Shown here piece after piece: positions 1 to 8,449 of a DNA stretch of 64,000 nucleotides; the stretch's first letter is position 1, and every line of letters begins with the position of its first letter. Location of the stretch: assembly GCF_000559025.1 (NCBI RefSeq), contig NZ_JAAN01000012.1:1-64000 (forward strand). Direction: 5' to 3'. A program made the translations under genes and the position numbers. The DNA comes from Luteimonas huabeiensis HB2. GTDB lineage: Bacteria > Pseudomonadota > Gammaproteobacteria > Xanthomonadales > Xanthomonadaceae. Under the pieces are notes generated by a model. The model did no database searches. It was given only the letters and a program-made list of their open reading frames with translations, and was not told the DNA's origin.

Positions 1-82
1 GCTTGCGGGAGAAGGGACGAGATGCGCCCGCTTGCGGGAGAAGGGACAACATGGGCCCGCTTGCCGGAGAAGGGACAGCATG
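1..82. repeat. Tandem 29-bp REP-like repeats
   Basis: Three head-to-tail copies of a 29-bp unit begin at positions 1, 30 and 59. Each has the core GCTTGCGGGAGAAGGGAC followed by a variable ATG-containing tail. The core is the right arm of the REP palindrome seen elsewhere in the window. The array probably continues to the left of base 1. No gene is evident before 114. Confidence 0.6.
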
Positions 83-113
83 ACCTACGTTGCAGGTCGA
101 ATGTCGCTTCGCC

Positions 114-1985
114 CTAGCGGGCCGCCTTGCCGAGCGAGCGCAGCGCGCTGCGTAGCCACGGCAAGGCGCCGTCGTAGCGCTGCCAGGCCGCCAGGAACGT
201 CTCGCGGTGCCGCCAGGCGTGGTCGGCACCGCCGTACCGGATCCATCCCTCTTTCATGGCCGGTTTGCGTGGCTTGGCTGCCGCCAGCATCGGCGCGATG
301 AGCGGCAACTGCGCATGCGCATCGGCCAGCCGGGTCAATGCGCGTCCGGACTGACCCGAGGCGTACAGCGCCAATGCTTGCGCGAACGCGAGATCCGGAT
401 CGGCCGGATAGCGCGCGCCCAGCGCGACCGCGCGCTCGACTTCTCCGCGTTCGAGCAGATCGGCCATCAGGTGCGTCCGATATCCGTGGTTGTCGGTCGG
501 ATTGAGCGCCAGCATCCATTGCATGCGTTCCACGAACGCCTCGTCCCGCCGCTCGCGCAGCACCTCGATCGTGTGGGCCAGCAGGCGCAGCGCCGGGCGG
601 TTGTCCAGCACGGCCCAGGCCAGCTGCGCGTCGGCATGCCCCGCGAGCGTCAGCCGCAACAGGGTCTCGGCCCGCTCCAGCAGCGCGTCGCGCAGCGGCT
701 GCATGCCCCAGTCGTAGATGGCCGTCAGCGCCAGGATCACATCGTCGAGCACCTCGAAGCTCTGCCACAGTTCGGGGCGCTGACGTAGGCACGCCAGCCA
801 CGGGCGGCTGTCCTGCCAGGCGGGATGGTCGTCCAGGTCCAGCGCGGTCAGCGGCGGGACGGCCTGCGGGAAGGCGTCGCGCCAGGCGGCGAGCGCGGCG
901 GCCAGCGGCGGCTCGGGCCGCAGGAACGCCATCTCCGGGGCCTGCGGATTGTGTTCCAGCGCATGCTCGACCGCCGGCGCGGGCGCGGATGCCAGCAGCG
1001 CCTGCAACTCGCCGATCTCGGGGTGCCGCTGCGCGGAGAGTCCGCTCATGGCCTGGTACGCGCCATCCTCGGCCACCGTGCGCAGCAAGGCGATCAATCC
1101 GGCATGTTCCTCGGCCCCGAGCCGCTGCAGGCGCGCGATCCAGAACCGGGCGCGCTCGCGCGCCAGCTCGGTGCGGCCTTCCGTCGTCAACAGCACCACT
1201 TCCAGATGCGAGAGCGAGGGGGAGTCGGGGTGATCGCGCTGGGCCTCGTGGAAGAGCGCCCAGGCGGCGTCGAAGTCTCCATCGTCCGCGGCGATGGTCG
1301 CTAGCCGTTGCCGCATGCTCGAACGGATGACGGCATCGCCCGTCTTCAGCGCGCGGGCGATCAGCCGCTTTTTCTTGACTGGCTGGCCGAGCGCACCGTA
1401 GGCATCGATCAGGATGTCCAGCAGGTCTTCCAGTCGGCCCGCGATCGGCGCGTCCGGCGGGAACCAGGGCTCCAGCAGGGCCACGGCGTCGCGCGCATGC
1501 CCGGCTTCGATGAAGCCCGCCGCCGCGTCGGCCACCGCGCGCGGATCGATGGCGCTGCCGGCCAGCTCCTTCCAGCGCTTGCGCGGCAGCGCCCGGAGTA
1601 CGTAGGGGAGCAGGTTGAAGTCGCGGAACAGGGCGGTCGCTTCCATGGGCTGGCAACAGCGCTTGTACTTCCGGCCGGAGCCGCAGTCGCAGGGATCGTT
1701 GACGCCCGGACGGGCCGCGCGCTGGATGGCGAAGCGCCGGTCCGGCCGCGGTGTGTGGTCGATCACGCCGCGGGCCAGCGACCGCGCGATGCTGCGCCGG
1801 GCTTGCGGATCGGGCGTCGCCTCCGGCAGATGGCGCTCGATGTGCTCGAACAGGTCTTCGGCCAGCGCGAGCAATTGCGTCTGTGCGGCGCCGCGGACCA
1901 GCGAGCCGACGATGACAGCGATGAAGGACTCGAGGGCCATGCCGTCCTCGTCGCCGGAGTCCGGAAGGTCGGAGTATTGGGTCAT
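114..1985 (-). CDS. SEC-C motif and TPR-like repeat protein
   Basis: The 623-residue product carries a SEC-C zinc-binding motif, PCDCGSGRKYKRCC, at residues 98-111 (Cys99, 101, 110, 111). This metal-binding module is also found at the C-terminus of SecA and in many stand-alone proteins. The remainder is alpha-helical and rich in Ala/Leu repeats that look TPR-like. The frame is open further upstream, but the ATG at 1985 is preferred because AGGAAC lies just before it and the upstream residues look non-coding. No signal peptide or membrane segment is evident, so it is probably cytoplasmic. A specific function cannot be assigned. It stands alone, followed by REP repeats on both sides. Confidence 0.75.
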   Translation of the reverse strand: MTQYSDLPDSGDEDGMALESFIAVIVGSLVRGAAQTQLLALAEDLFEHIERHLPEATPDPQARRSIARSLARGVIDHTPRPDRRFAIQRAARPGVNDPCDCGSGRKYKRCCQPMEATALFRDFNLLPYVLRALPRKRWKELAGSAIDPRAVADAAAGFIEAGHARDAVALLEPWFPPDAPIAGRLEDLLDILIDAYGALGQPVKKKRLIARALKTGDAVIRSSMRQRLATIAADDGDFDAAWALFHEAQRDHPDSPSLSHLEVVLLTTEGRTELARERARFWIARLQRLGAEEHAGLIALLRTVAEDGAYQAMSGLSAQRHPEIGELQALLASAPAPAVEHALEHNPQAPEMAFLRPEPPLAAALAAWRDAFPQAVPPLTALDLDDHPAWQDSRPWLACLRQRPELWQSFEVLDDVILALTAIYDWGMQPLRDALLERAETLLRLTLAGHADAQLAWAVLDNRPALRLLAHTIEVLRERRDEAFVERMQWMLALNPTDNHGYRTHLMADLLERGEVERAVALGARYPADPDLAFAQALALYASGQSGRALTRLADAHAQLPLIAPMLAAAKPRKPAMKEGWIRYGGADHAWRHRETFLAAWQRYDGALPWLRSALRSLGKAAR

Positions 1986-2202
1986 GCGTTCCTGGAGAGT
2001 TGCCGGGCAGCACGCGTCGCGCACGACGGCTGTCGACATGGAAAGTGGGAGCGGCGACACCGCCGCTGGCGGGCGGCGTTCTGGGCGACATCCTAGCCGA
2101 TCGCCGTGCCAACGGCGCGGCCGCACGGAACACCAGGCCGCTTCCGCACCGGGCCATGGCGGGTCCTGATGAGCGCGAACCTTCACGGCAACTCGATTTC
2201 GC

Positions 2203-2300
2203 CCCTTCTCCCGCGTGCGGGAGCGGGTCGGGGTGAGGGCGAAGCAACCCTCATCCGCCCTCCGGGCACCTTCTCCCGCACGCGGGAGAAGGGAGGCTGA
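2203..2300. repeat. REP-like palindromic element
   Basis: Two imperfect palindromes (CTTCTCCCGCGTGCGGGAGCG type and CTTCTCCCGCACGCGGGAGAAG) are joined by the phrases 'GGGTGAGGG' and 'CCCTCATCCGCCC'. These same phrases recur at 5296-5456, 16987-17290 and 23130-23926. The gap 1986-2351 holds nothing else recognisable. Confidence 0.7.
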
Positions 2301-2351
2301 AAGCCGGTCCGCCCTGCAGCGCCGCGCGTCGGGTCCGTGGAAGGCGCGGCG

Positions 2352-3215
2352 TCAGCCCAGCCCGGCGTAGCGCATGTAGGCGCCGATCAGTTGATCGCCC
2401 CACATGAAGACGATCCAGCCGGCCACCGCCAGGTACGGGCCGAACGGGATCGGCGTGGCGCGGTCGCGGCCGCGGGCGGCCAGCCAGATCGAGCCGATGA
2501 TGGCGCCGGCGACGGCCGACAGCAGGATGATCGGCAGGATGCCGGCCAGCCCGCACCACGCGCCGAGCGCGGCCAGTAGCTTGAAATCGCCGTGGCCCAT
2601 GCCCTCCTTGCCGGTCACCTGCTTGAACAGCCACCAGACCGACCACAGGCTGACGTAGCCGGCGATGGCGCCCAGCAGCGCCGGTTTGGCGGGCATGTAC
2701 AGGTTGTCGGCCGAGGCGATCAGCCCCAGCCACATCAGCGGCAGGGTGAGCTGGTCGGGCAGCAACTGGGTGCGCAGGTCGATGCCCGCCAGCGCGACCA
2801 GGAAGCAGGTCAGCACGATGGCGCCGAAGCCCTGCCAGCCGAAGCCGAAGTTCCACACGCAGGCCAGCACCAGCAACATGGTCAGCAGCTCGACCAGCGG
2901 GTACTGGATCGAGATCGGCGCCTTGCAGCTGCGGCAGCGGCCGCGCAGCGCCAGCCAGCTGAAGAGCGGGATGTTCTCGTACCAGGCCAGCTTGTGCCCG
3001 CAGTGCGGGCAGTGCGACGGCTCCACCACGATCCCCGGCGGCGGCGGATCGTACAGCTCCGGCTCTCCGAGCGCCTCGCGCGCGTCGCGCTTCCATTCCC
3101 ACTCCAGCCGTCGCGGCAGGCGCAGGATCACCACGTTGAGAAAGCTGCCCAGCGCGAGGCCGAGCGCGGCCGCGGCGGGGTACCCGAGCGCCGGGTGCTG
3201 GTCGAGGAATGCCAT
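2352..3215 (-). CDS. pilD: Type IV prepilin peptidase PilD
   Basis: PilD is the inner-membrane aspartyl protease that cleaves the leader of type IV prepilins after Gly and N-methylates the new N-terminus. The 287-residue product has the expected architecture: an N-terminal membrane helix, a cytoplasmic zinc motif with CPHC at residues 69-72 and CRSC at 94-97, then several hydrophobic segments. The two catalytic aspartates lie in GIDLRTQLLPD (Asp146) and GHGDFK (Asp210). Its substrates here are PilA and the minor pilins at 23,954-28,454. It lies 23 bp downstream of pilC in the same direction, so the two are probably co-transcribed. Confidence 0.97.
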   Translation of the reverse strand: MAFLDQHPALGYPAAAALGLALGSFLNVVILRLPRRLEWEWKRDAREALGEPELYDPPPPGIVVEPSHCPHCGHKLAWYENIPLFSWLALRGRCRSCKAPISIQYPLVELLTMLLVLACVWNFGFGWQGFGAIVLTCFLVALAGIDLRTQLLPDQLTLPLMWLGLIASADNLYMPAKPALLGAIAGYVSLWSVWWLFKQVTGKEGMGHGDFKLLAALGAWCGLAGILPIILLSAVAGAIIGSIWLAARGRDRATPIPFGPYLAVAGWIVFMWGDQLIGAYMRYAGLG

Positions 3216-3238
3216 GCGGCGATTCTAGCCGTTGCCGG

Positions 3239-4510
3239 TCACACCACCGAGGCCAGCTTGAAGATCGGCAGGTACATGCCGATGACCATGCCGCCCACGA
3301 CCACGCCGATGAAGATCATGATGATCGGCTCGATCAGGCTGGAGAGCGCGTCCACGGCGTTGTTGACCTCCTCCTCGTAGAAATCGGCCACCTTGAACAG
3401 CATCGTGTCCAGGGCGCCGGCCTCCTCGCCGATCGCGGTCATCTGCACCACCATGTGCGGGAACAGGTTGACCTGCTTCATCGCCATGTTCATCTGGTAG
3501 CCGACCGAGACGTCGTCGCGGATGCGATGGGTGGCCTGTTCGTAGACGGTGTTGCCGGTGGCGCCGGCCACCGATTCCAGCGCCTCCACCAGCGGCACGC
3601 CGGCCTTGAAGGTGGTCGCCAGGGTACGGCTGAAGCGGGCGATCGAGGCGTTGTGCAGGATCTGCCCGATGATCGGAATCTTCAGCATCCAGCGGTCGAG
3701 CGCATTGCGGAAGGCCGCCGAACGCTTGTAGGCGAAGATCAGCCCGACGATGGAGATCACCGCGATGCCCAGCAGCGCCCACCAGTAGGCCACCATGAAC
3801 CGGCTCGCGGCCACGATCAGCTGGGTGAAGGCGGGCAGCTCGGCGCCGAAGCCCTCGAACACCTGCTCGAACTGCGGCACCACGAAGATGAGCAAGATGG
3901 CGGTGACGATGATCGCCACCGCGATGACCGTGGCGGGATAGAACAGCGCCTTCTTGATCTTGCCCTTCAGGCTCTCGATGTTCTCCTTGTAGGTGGCGAT
4001 GCTGTCGAGCACCGTCTCCAGCACGCCGGCGGATTCTCCGACCCGCACGAGGTTTCGGGTCAGTTCGTCGAACTGCACGGGGTACCGGCCCAGCGCATCC
4101 GAGAACGACGTGCCGTTCTCGATATCGACCCGGATCGCGTTGACCATCTGCGCCATCTTCGGGTTCTTGTGCCCGCTGCCGATGATCTCCAGCGCCTGCA
4201 CGATCGGCACGCCCGACTTGATCATGGTCGCGATCTGGCGGCTGAAGACCGCGATCTCCTTCGGGGTGATCTTCTTGCCGGCGCCGCCGAACAGCGGCTT
4301 GGGCTTCGCCTTGACCAGGCTCGGGTTGATGCCCTGCCGCCGCAGCTCCGCGCGCAGCAGATTGGCGTTCTTGGCCGCCTGCTCGCCTTTCATCCTGGTA
4401 CCGCGCTTGTCGGTGCCTTCCCAGACGAAGGTTTCCAGCTTCACGCCCTCGCGCACGGGCGTGGCGGGCTTGCGGGCCGCCTTGCGGGCGGCGGAGCGGG
4501 TCGCGGACAT
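3239..4510 (-). CDS. pilC: Type IV pilus inner-membrane platform protein PilC
   Basis: PilC is the polytopic inner-membrane platform that couples the PilB and PilT motors to pilin insertion. The 423-residue sequence has the duplicated GspF/PilC fold. Each half has a cytoplasmic helical domain (FSRQIATMIKSGVPIVQAL near residue 90, and FSRTLATTFKAGVPLVEAL near 295), followed by hydrophobic segments. The basic N-terminus is typical of the Xanthomonas/Lysobacter form. It sits immediately upstream of pilD. It is separated from pilB by a toxin-antitoxin cassette, whereas in relatives the pil genes are usually closer, which suggests the cassette was inserted. Confidence 0.97.
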   Translation of the reverse strand: MSATRSAARKAARKPATPVREGVKLETFVWEGTDKRGTRMKGEQAAKNANLLRAELRRQGINPSLVKAKPKPLFGGAGKKITPKEIAVFSRQIATMIKSGVPIVQALEIIGSGHKNPKMAQMVNAIRVDIENGTSFSDALGRYPVQFDELTRNLVRVGESAGVLETVLDSIATYKENIESLKGKIKKALFYPATVIAVAIIVTAILLIFVVPQFEQVFEGFGAELPAFTQLIVAASRFMVAYWWALLGIAVISIVGLIFAYKRSAAFRNALDRWMLKIPIIGQILHNASIARFSRTLATTFKAGVPLVEALESVAGATGNTVYEQATHRIRDDVSVGYQMNMAMKQVNLFPHMVVQMTAIGEEAGALDTMLFKVADFYEEEVNNAVDALSSLIEPIIMIFIGVVVGGMVIGMYLPIFKLASVV

Positions 4511-4688
4511 CGGTGAATCCCCCAGGGCCGGTCATCCCCAGCCGGCATCGGCGCTCATGGTAGCGCGTCGCCAGCGGCGGCGGGATGCCGGGGTGTGACG
4601 CCCGGCAGGCTTTGCGAGGCGGGCGGGCGCAGCGCGCATCCCTCGGGCCCGGGGAGGGGGCCTCGTCCAGTCGTTCGCTATCGAGCGC

Positions 4689-4955
4689 TCAGTAGTGGTA
4701 TCTGCATTGCGCGATTTCCAGCGCTTGCGCGCCGCCCGAGCCGGAGACCCGGTACACCAGCCGATCCTCGAGCGTGATGCGGCGGGACCACCAGCCCTTC
4801 AGGTCGCCGCGCAAGGGTTCGGGCTTGCCCGTCCCCCTGAACGGCGTGCGCCGGCATTCCTCGATCAATCCGTTCAGTCGCTCGAGCACATTGGTGTCGT
4901 GGCCTTGCCAGTGAAGGTAGTCCTCCCAGGCCTGGTCGGAAAAGACCAGCTTCAT
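4689..4955 (-). CDS. yoeB: YoeB-family mRNA interferase toxin
   Basis: This 88-residue protein matches the YoeB/RelE-type toxin fold, which cleaves mRNA in the ribosomal A site. Recognisable features are the N-terminal FSDQAWEDYLHWQ segment, the central GTGKPEPLRGDLKGWWSRRI block and the C-terminal CRYHY tail. The Tyr/His residues of that tail are typical of YoeB active sites. The ATG at 4955 overlaps the antitoxin stop codon in an ATGA arrangement, the usual translational coupling of such pairs. The cassette lies between pilC and pilB with no other obvious function there. Confidence 0.93.
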   Translation of the reverse strand: MKLVFSDQAWEDYLHWQGHDTNVLERLNGLIEECRRTPFRGTGKPEPLRGDLKGWWSRRITLEDRLVYRVSGSGGAQALEIAQCRYHY

Positions 4956-5206
4956 GCGGATGCGAGATCGCGCTCCCGGCCCTTGCCGGCGTCCAGCTGG
5001 TGGATCGATGCACGCAAGCGGGCCGCGTTGCCCGGGCTCGACAGCAGATAGAGGGTTTCTTCCATGGCATGCCAGTCGCTCAGCGACACCATGACCACGG
5101 CCTCCGCCTTCTGGCGGGTGATCACGACCGGCGTGCGGTTCTCGACGACCCGATCCATGACTTCCTTGAGGTGGGCGCGGGTATCGGAGTAGGTCAGGAC
5201 TTCCAT
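4952..5206 (-). CDS. yefM: YefM-family antitoxin
   Basis: An 84-residue Phd/YefM antitoxin. The N-terminal part (EVLTYSDTRAHLKEVMDRV, then RTPVVITRQ..AVVMVSL) is the DNA-binding domain. The C-terminal part neutralises the toxin. The open frame continues upstream to 5254, but the ATG at 5206 is favoured because it gives the family's normal N-terminus and leaves the operator palindrome upstream of the gene. It ends within the ATGA overlap with the toxin gene. Regulation is expected by autorepression at 5232-5257. Confidence 0.93.
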   Translation of the reverse strand: MEVLTYSDTRAHLKEVMDRVVENRTPVVITRQKAEAVVMVSLSDWHAMEETLYLLSSPGNAARLRASIHQLDAGKGRERDLASA

Positions 5207-5231
5207 AAGGGGGCTTCCGGAGCAGGAGGTC

Positions 5232-5257
5232 GAATTGTACATCGATTTGTACAATTC
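5232..5257 (-). promoter_or_regulatory. YefM-type operator palindrome
   Basis: A perfect inverted repeat, GAATTGTACA (5232-5241) and TGTACAATTC (5248-5257), lies 26 bp before the antitoxin start. It holds two TGTACA hexamers 12 bp apart. TGTACA is the core described for E. coli YefM operators, so this is very likely the autoregulatory site. Confidence 0.85.
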
Positions 5258-5295
5258 GGCATCCGCCGACCTGATGAGTACGATCGCTCAGTTTT

Positions 5296-5456
5296 CCTTC
5301 TCCCGCATGCGGGAGAAGGTGCGAACCCGCCTGCCGGTCGTGGACTGCACCGGCCCTTCTCCCGCATGCGGGAGAAGGTGCCCGGAGGGCGGATGAGGGC
5401 TGCTTTTTCGTTGTCGTTGCCCTCACCCCAACCCTCTCCCGCATGCGGGAGAGGGG
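5296..5456. repeat. REP-like element with three palindromes
   Basis: Perfect 24-bp palindromes occur at 5296-5319 and 5355-5378 (core CTTCTCCCGCATGCGGGAGAAG). A third of the CTCTCCCGCATGCGGGAGAG type is at 5432-5455. They are linked by CCCTCACCCCAA and GGCGGATGAGGG phrases. The element fills the gap between the toxin-antitoxin operator and the end of pilB. Confidence 0.8.
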
Positions 5457-5507
5457 CCGAATCGAGTCCGTCGAAGGTGAGCGTTGATCAGGCCCGCCGA
5501 TGTCGCG

Positions 5508-7232
5508 TCAGTCTTTCGTGACCCGGTTGATCTCGGCCAGGCTGGTGACCCCCTGCTTGACCTTCAGCAGCGCCGATTGCCTGAGGTCGCGCACTCCCGC
5601 GCTGCGCGCCGCCTCCTCGATCTGCAACGCGTTGCCGCCGGCCAGCACGATCGCCTGAATCTCCTCGCTCATCGGCATCACCTGGTAGATGCCGGTACGG
5701 CCCTTGTAGCCGTTGGTGCAGTCGTCGCAGCCGACGGCCTCGAAGATCCTCAGTCCGGCGTGGATCTCGTCGGCGGTGAACCCTTCCGCCAGCAGCGCGT
5801 TCGTCGGCAGCTCCACCGGGCGCTTGCACTTCTCGCACAGCCGCCGCGCCAGGCGCTGGGCGATGACCAGGGTCACGGAACTGGTGATGTTGTAGGGCGC
5901 GATGCCCATGTTCATCAGGCGCGCGATCGTTTGCGGGGCGTCGTTGGTGTGCAGCGTCGACAGCACCATGTGGCCGGTCTGGGCGGCCTTGATCGCGATC
6001 TCGGCGGTCTCCAGGTCGCGGATCTCGCCGACCATGATGATGTCGGGGTCCTGGCGCAGGAAGCTGCGCAGCGCCGCGGCGAAGGTCATGCCGCGCTTGG
6101 TGTTCTGCTGCACCTGGTTCACGCCCGGCAGGCGGATTTCCACCGGGTCCTCGACCGTGGAGATGTTGTGCTCCTCGTCGTTCAGGATGCCCAGCGCCGT
6201 GTACAGCGAGACCGTCTTGCCCGATCCGGTCGGGCCGGTCACCAGCACCATGCCGTAGGGCTTGCGGATCGCGTCCAGGAACAGCTTCTGTTGGTCCGGC
6301 TCGTAGCCCAGCTTGTCGATGCCCAGGCGCGCGGCGCTGCCGTCGAGGATGCGCAGCACCACTTTCTCGCCGAACAGCGTGGGCAGCGTGCTGACGCGGA
6401 AGTCGATCTGGCGGGTCTTGGAGATGTTGAGCTTGATGCGCCCGTCCTGCGGCACCCGCTTCTCGGCGATGTCCAACTGCGCCATCACCTTGAGGCGCGC
6501 GGTGATCCGGCCGTTGAGCTTGACCGGCATCTTCGCGACCTGCTTCAGGATACCGTCGATGCGCAGGCGCACCCGGTAGTCGGTCTCGTAGGGCTCGAAG
6601 TGGATGTCGGAGGCGCCCTTGCGGATCGCGTCCAGCAGCACCTTGTTGACGAACTTGACGATGGGCGTGTCGTCGCCCTTGCCGTCCCCGGAGGTCTCGG
6701 TCCGGGCCTCGCCATCGTCGCCGACGTCCAGTCTTTCCAGGCCGTCCGTGTCGGCGAGCGCATCGTTGAGCGCGTCGTTGCGTTCCAGCCACAACTCCAG
6801 GGTGCGCTTGAGGACGTCCTCGTCGACCAGGATCGGCTCCACCACCAGGTTGGTGTGGAACTTCAGCTCGTCCAGCGCACGGGTCGCGGTGGGCTCGCTG
6901 GTCCCGACGAACAGCTTGCCGCCGCGCTTGAACAACGGGAGCACGCAGTGCTTGCGCAGCAGTTCCTCGCTGACCAGGGCGATGGCGTTCTGGGCGGGGT
7001 CCATTGCTGACGGATCGAACACCGGCATGCCGAATTCGATGGAGTTGGCCGCGGCCAGCTGCGCGCCGGTGACCTTGCGCTGCTCGCGCAGCCACGAGCC
7101 GACCTGCTTGCGCTCGGCCGTCGCCTTGTCCAGGGCTTCGCGGGCAGTGGCCTCGTCCAGCGCGCCGTCGAGGACGAGCCGGCGAGCGATGCCGGTGATG
7201 CCGACGAGGTTGGGGGGGGCATGCGACGGCAC
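5508..7232 (-). CDS. pilB: Type IV pilus extension ATPase PilB
   Basis: PilB is the hexameric cytoplasmic ATPase that powers pilus extension. The 574-residue protein has an N-terminal T2SSE_N domain, Walker A GPTGSGKT at 333-340, an Asp box around 360, Walker B IIMVGE around 398-403 and His-box residues near 428. It also has the tetracysteine zinc site (CEKC at 466-469 and CDDC further on). The start is taken as GTG 7232, because AGAAGG lies 8 nt upstream. A nearby ATG at 7222 is out of frame by one base across a run of eight G. It is transcribed after pilA and its terminator, so it either reads through or has its own weak promoter. Confidence 0.97.
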   Translation of the reverse strand: MPSHAPPNLVGITGIARRLVLDGALDEATAREALDKATAERKQVGSWLREQRKVTGAQLAAANSIEFGMPVFDPSAMDPAQNAIALVSEELLRKHCVLPLFKRGGKLFVGTSEPTATRALDELKFHTNLVVEPILVDEDVLKRTLELWLERNDALNDALADTDGLERLDVGDDGEARTETSGDGKGDDTPIVKFVNKVLLDAIRKGASDIHFEPYETDYRVRLRIDGILKQVAKMPVKLNGRITARLKVMAQLDIAEKRVPQDGRIKLNISKTRQIDFRVSTLPTLFGEKVVLRILDGSAARLGIDKLGYEPDQQKLFLDAIRKPYGMVLVTGPTGSGKTVSLYTALGILNDEEHNISTVEDPVEIRLPGVNQVQQNTKRGMTFAAALRSFLRQDPDIIMVGEIRDLETAEIAIKAAQTGHMVLSTLHTNDAPQTIARLMNMGIAPYNITSSVTLVIAQRLARRLCEKCKRPVELPTNALLAEGFTADEIHAGLRIFEAVGCDDCTNGYKGRTGIYQVMPMSEEIQAIVLAGGNALQIEEAARSAGVRDLRQSALLKVKQGVTSLAEINRVTKD

Positions 7233-7266
7233 GCGTCGTACCTTCTAAAGAAATATGCAAAAGTAT

Positions 7267-7294
7267 AGAAAAAGAAGGGGCGCCGAAGCGCCCC
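7267..7294 (-). terminator. Rho-independent terminator of pilA
   Basis: Read on the minus strand, a 7-bp GC stem (7288-7294 with 7277-7283) and a TTCG tetraloop are followed by a T-rich tract at 7267-7276. It lies 17 bp after the pilA stop and before pilB. It should keep pilA transcript levels far above those of pilB. Confidence 0.9.
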
Positions 7295-7310
7295 GTTCTC
7301 GTTACCAGTA

Positions 7311-7787
7311 TTAGGTGCCTGCAGTGCAGCCAGCGGGAAGGTACTGAGGACCTGTGCCACCAGCGCCACCGGCAAGGTTGCCCGTGCCAGTGCACGTCCA
7401 GGCTCCCGTGGTCGCGTCGCGAGTTAGCTTCAACGTGCCTGCGGCTCGCGGATTGACGTTTCGCAGTTCGCAAGAAATCGTCGCTGCCCCATCCGCTTGG
7501 ACGTTGACGGAGTACGTGCAACGTTCAGATCCAGTGACTGCATTTCCACCCTCGCCAGTGGTCGAGCCAACGAGGCCGATCGCGGCGGGAGTGGTAGCGG
7601 TTTGGCCCCGATTGATCAGATCTTCCGCGCCCACCTTGCCCGGGTTGATCTCGGCAAGTGCGGCGGTCACCTGCGAGCGCGCGACATAGTTCTGGTACTG
7701 CGGGATCGCGATCGCGGCCAGGATGGCGATGATCGCGACGACGATCATCAGCTCGATCAGGGTGAAGCCCTGTTGCATCTTCTTCAT
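7311..7787 (-). CDS. pilA: Major type IV pilin PilA
   Basis: A 158-residue prepilin. The six-residue leader ends in Gly, followed by [20 protein letters not shown], the classic N-methylated helix with Glu5. The globular domain has Cys pairs (near residues 90 and 106, and 132 and 154) that could form the D-region disulfide. AGGGGA lies 6 nt before the ATG. The gene has a sigma-54 promoter (7885-7899) and its own terminator. The regulator pair PilR/PilS is encoded at 11,387-14,642. It is processed by PilD and assembled by PilB and PilC. Confidence 0.97.
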   Translation of the reverse strand: MKKMQQGFTLIELMIVVAIIAILAAIAIPQYQNYVARSQVTAALAEINPGKVGAEDLINRGQTATTPAAIGLVGSTTGEGGNAVTGSERCTYSVNVQADGAATISCELRNVNPRAAGTLKLTRDATTGAWTCTGTGNLAGGAGGTGPQYLPAGCTAGT

Positions 7788-7884
7788 GGTGTATCCCCTA
7801 GGAGTGGTGGTCTCACGTGCCTGCGGTCGGCGGGGGCCGGGTCCGTGGGCAGCCGCGCGGGTCCGCACGTGCATGCCAGGGTAC

Positions 7885-7899
7885 GCAACTCGCGTGCCA
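7885..7899 (-). promoter_or_regulatory. Sigma-54 promoter of pilA
   Basis: Minus-strand sequence TGGCAC (7899-7894), five bases, then TTGC (7888-7885) is a full match to the -24/-12 consensus of RpoN promoters. It lies about 100 bp upstream of the pilA start. It fits activation by the NtrC-family regulator PilR. Confidence 0.9.
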
Positions 7900-7903
7900 A
7901 CGT

Positions 7904-7920
7904 GTCGGGGAATCCCCGAC
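7904..7920. promoter_or_regulatory. 17-bp palindrome beside the pilA promoter
   Basis: GTCGGGGAATCCCCGAC is a perfect inverted repeat (8-bp arms, one central A). It begins 5 bp upstream of the -24 element of the pilA promoter. It is well placed to bind a regulatory protein, but the protein cannot be named. Confidence 0.5.
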
Positions 7921-8197
7921 GGGCGGCTTCTGTCGTCCTGGGTCACAGAACTTGCTGGATATCCGTTTGCGGGGTGACGAGTCGCGTCACTTTCGGTCGC
8001 CATGGTGACAAAACTTTGCGGGCCGCCTGACAGGCCGGCTTCTCGGACCGGCATCGGATGCGGGCGCGGTCATGGCGCGACGTAGGCGGAACGCGCCGTC
8101 CGAAGCGCGCCGTCTCGCCGACGATCTCTCCACTGCGGGCTTGAAGTTGGCGCCGTATGCGCACACCATGCGCATGCCGGTTCGCGGAGTTGCTCGA

Positions 8198-8449
8198 ATG
8201 AAAGCAATCTACGATGTGAGCGCCTCCAAGAGGCCCGTCAACCTGTCCCTGAACGAGGATCTGGTGGCGAAGGCGCGCCGTCTCACGGACAACCTGTCCG
8301 CCGAGGTGGAAACGTTGCTGGCCGAATACGTGGCCCGGCAGCAGCGCGTGCGCGACGAGCATGCTGAGGGTCTTCGCAGGACTGCCGCCGCGTGGAGCGC
8401 CTTCTCTGCGCGGCATGGCAGCTTTGCGGACGAATTCTCCGAACTCTGA
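8198..8449 (+). CDS. ccdA: CcdA-type antitoxin
   Basis: An 83-residue protein with the CcdA signature. The N-terminal ribbon-helix-helix segment contains RPVNLSLNEDLVAKARRLTD, and the acidic, disordered C-terminus (HGSFADEFSEL) normally wraps the toxin. The ATG at 8198 is chosen over upstream in-frame starts because it gives the family's N-terminus. Its stop overlaps the ccdB start (TGATG). It is transcribed divergently from pilA. Confidence 0.9.
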   Translation: MKAIYDVSASKRPVNLSLNEDLVAKARRLTDNLSAEVETLLAEYVARQQRVRDEHAEGLRRTAAAWSAFSARHGSFADEFSEL

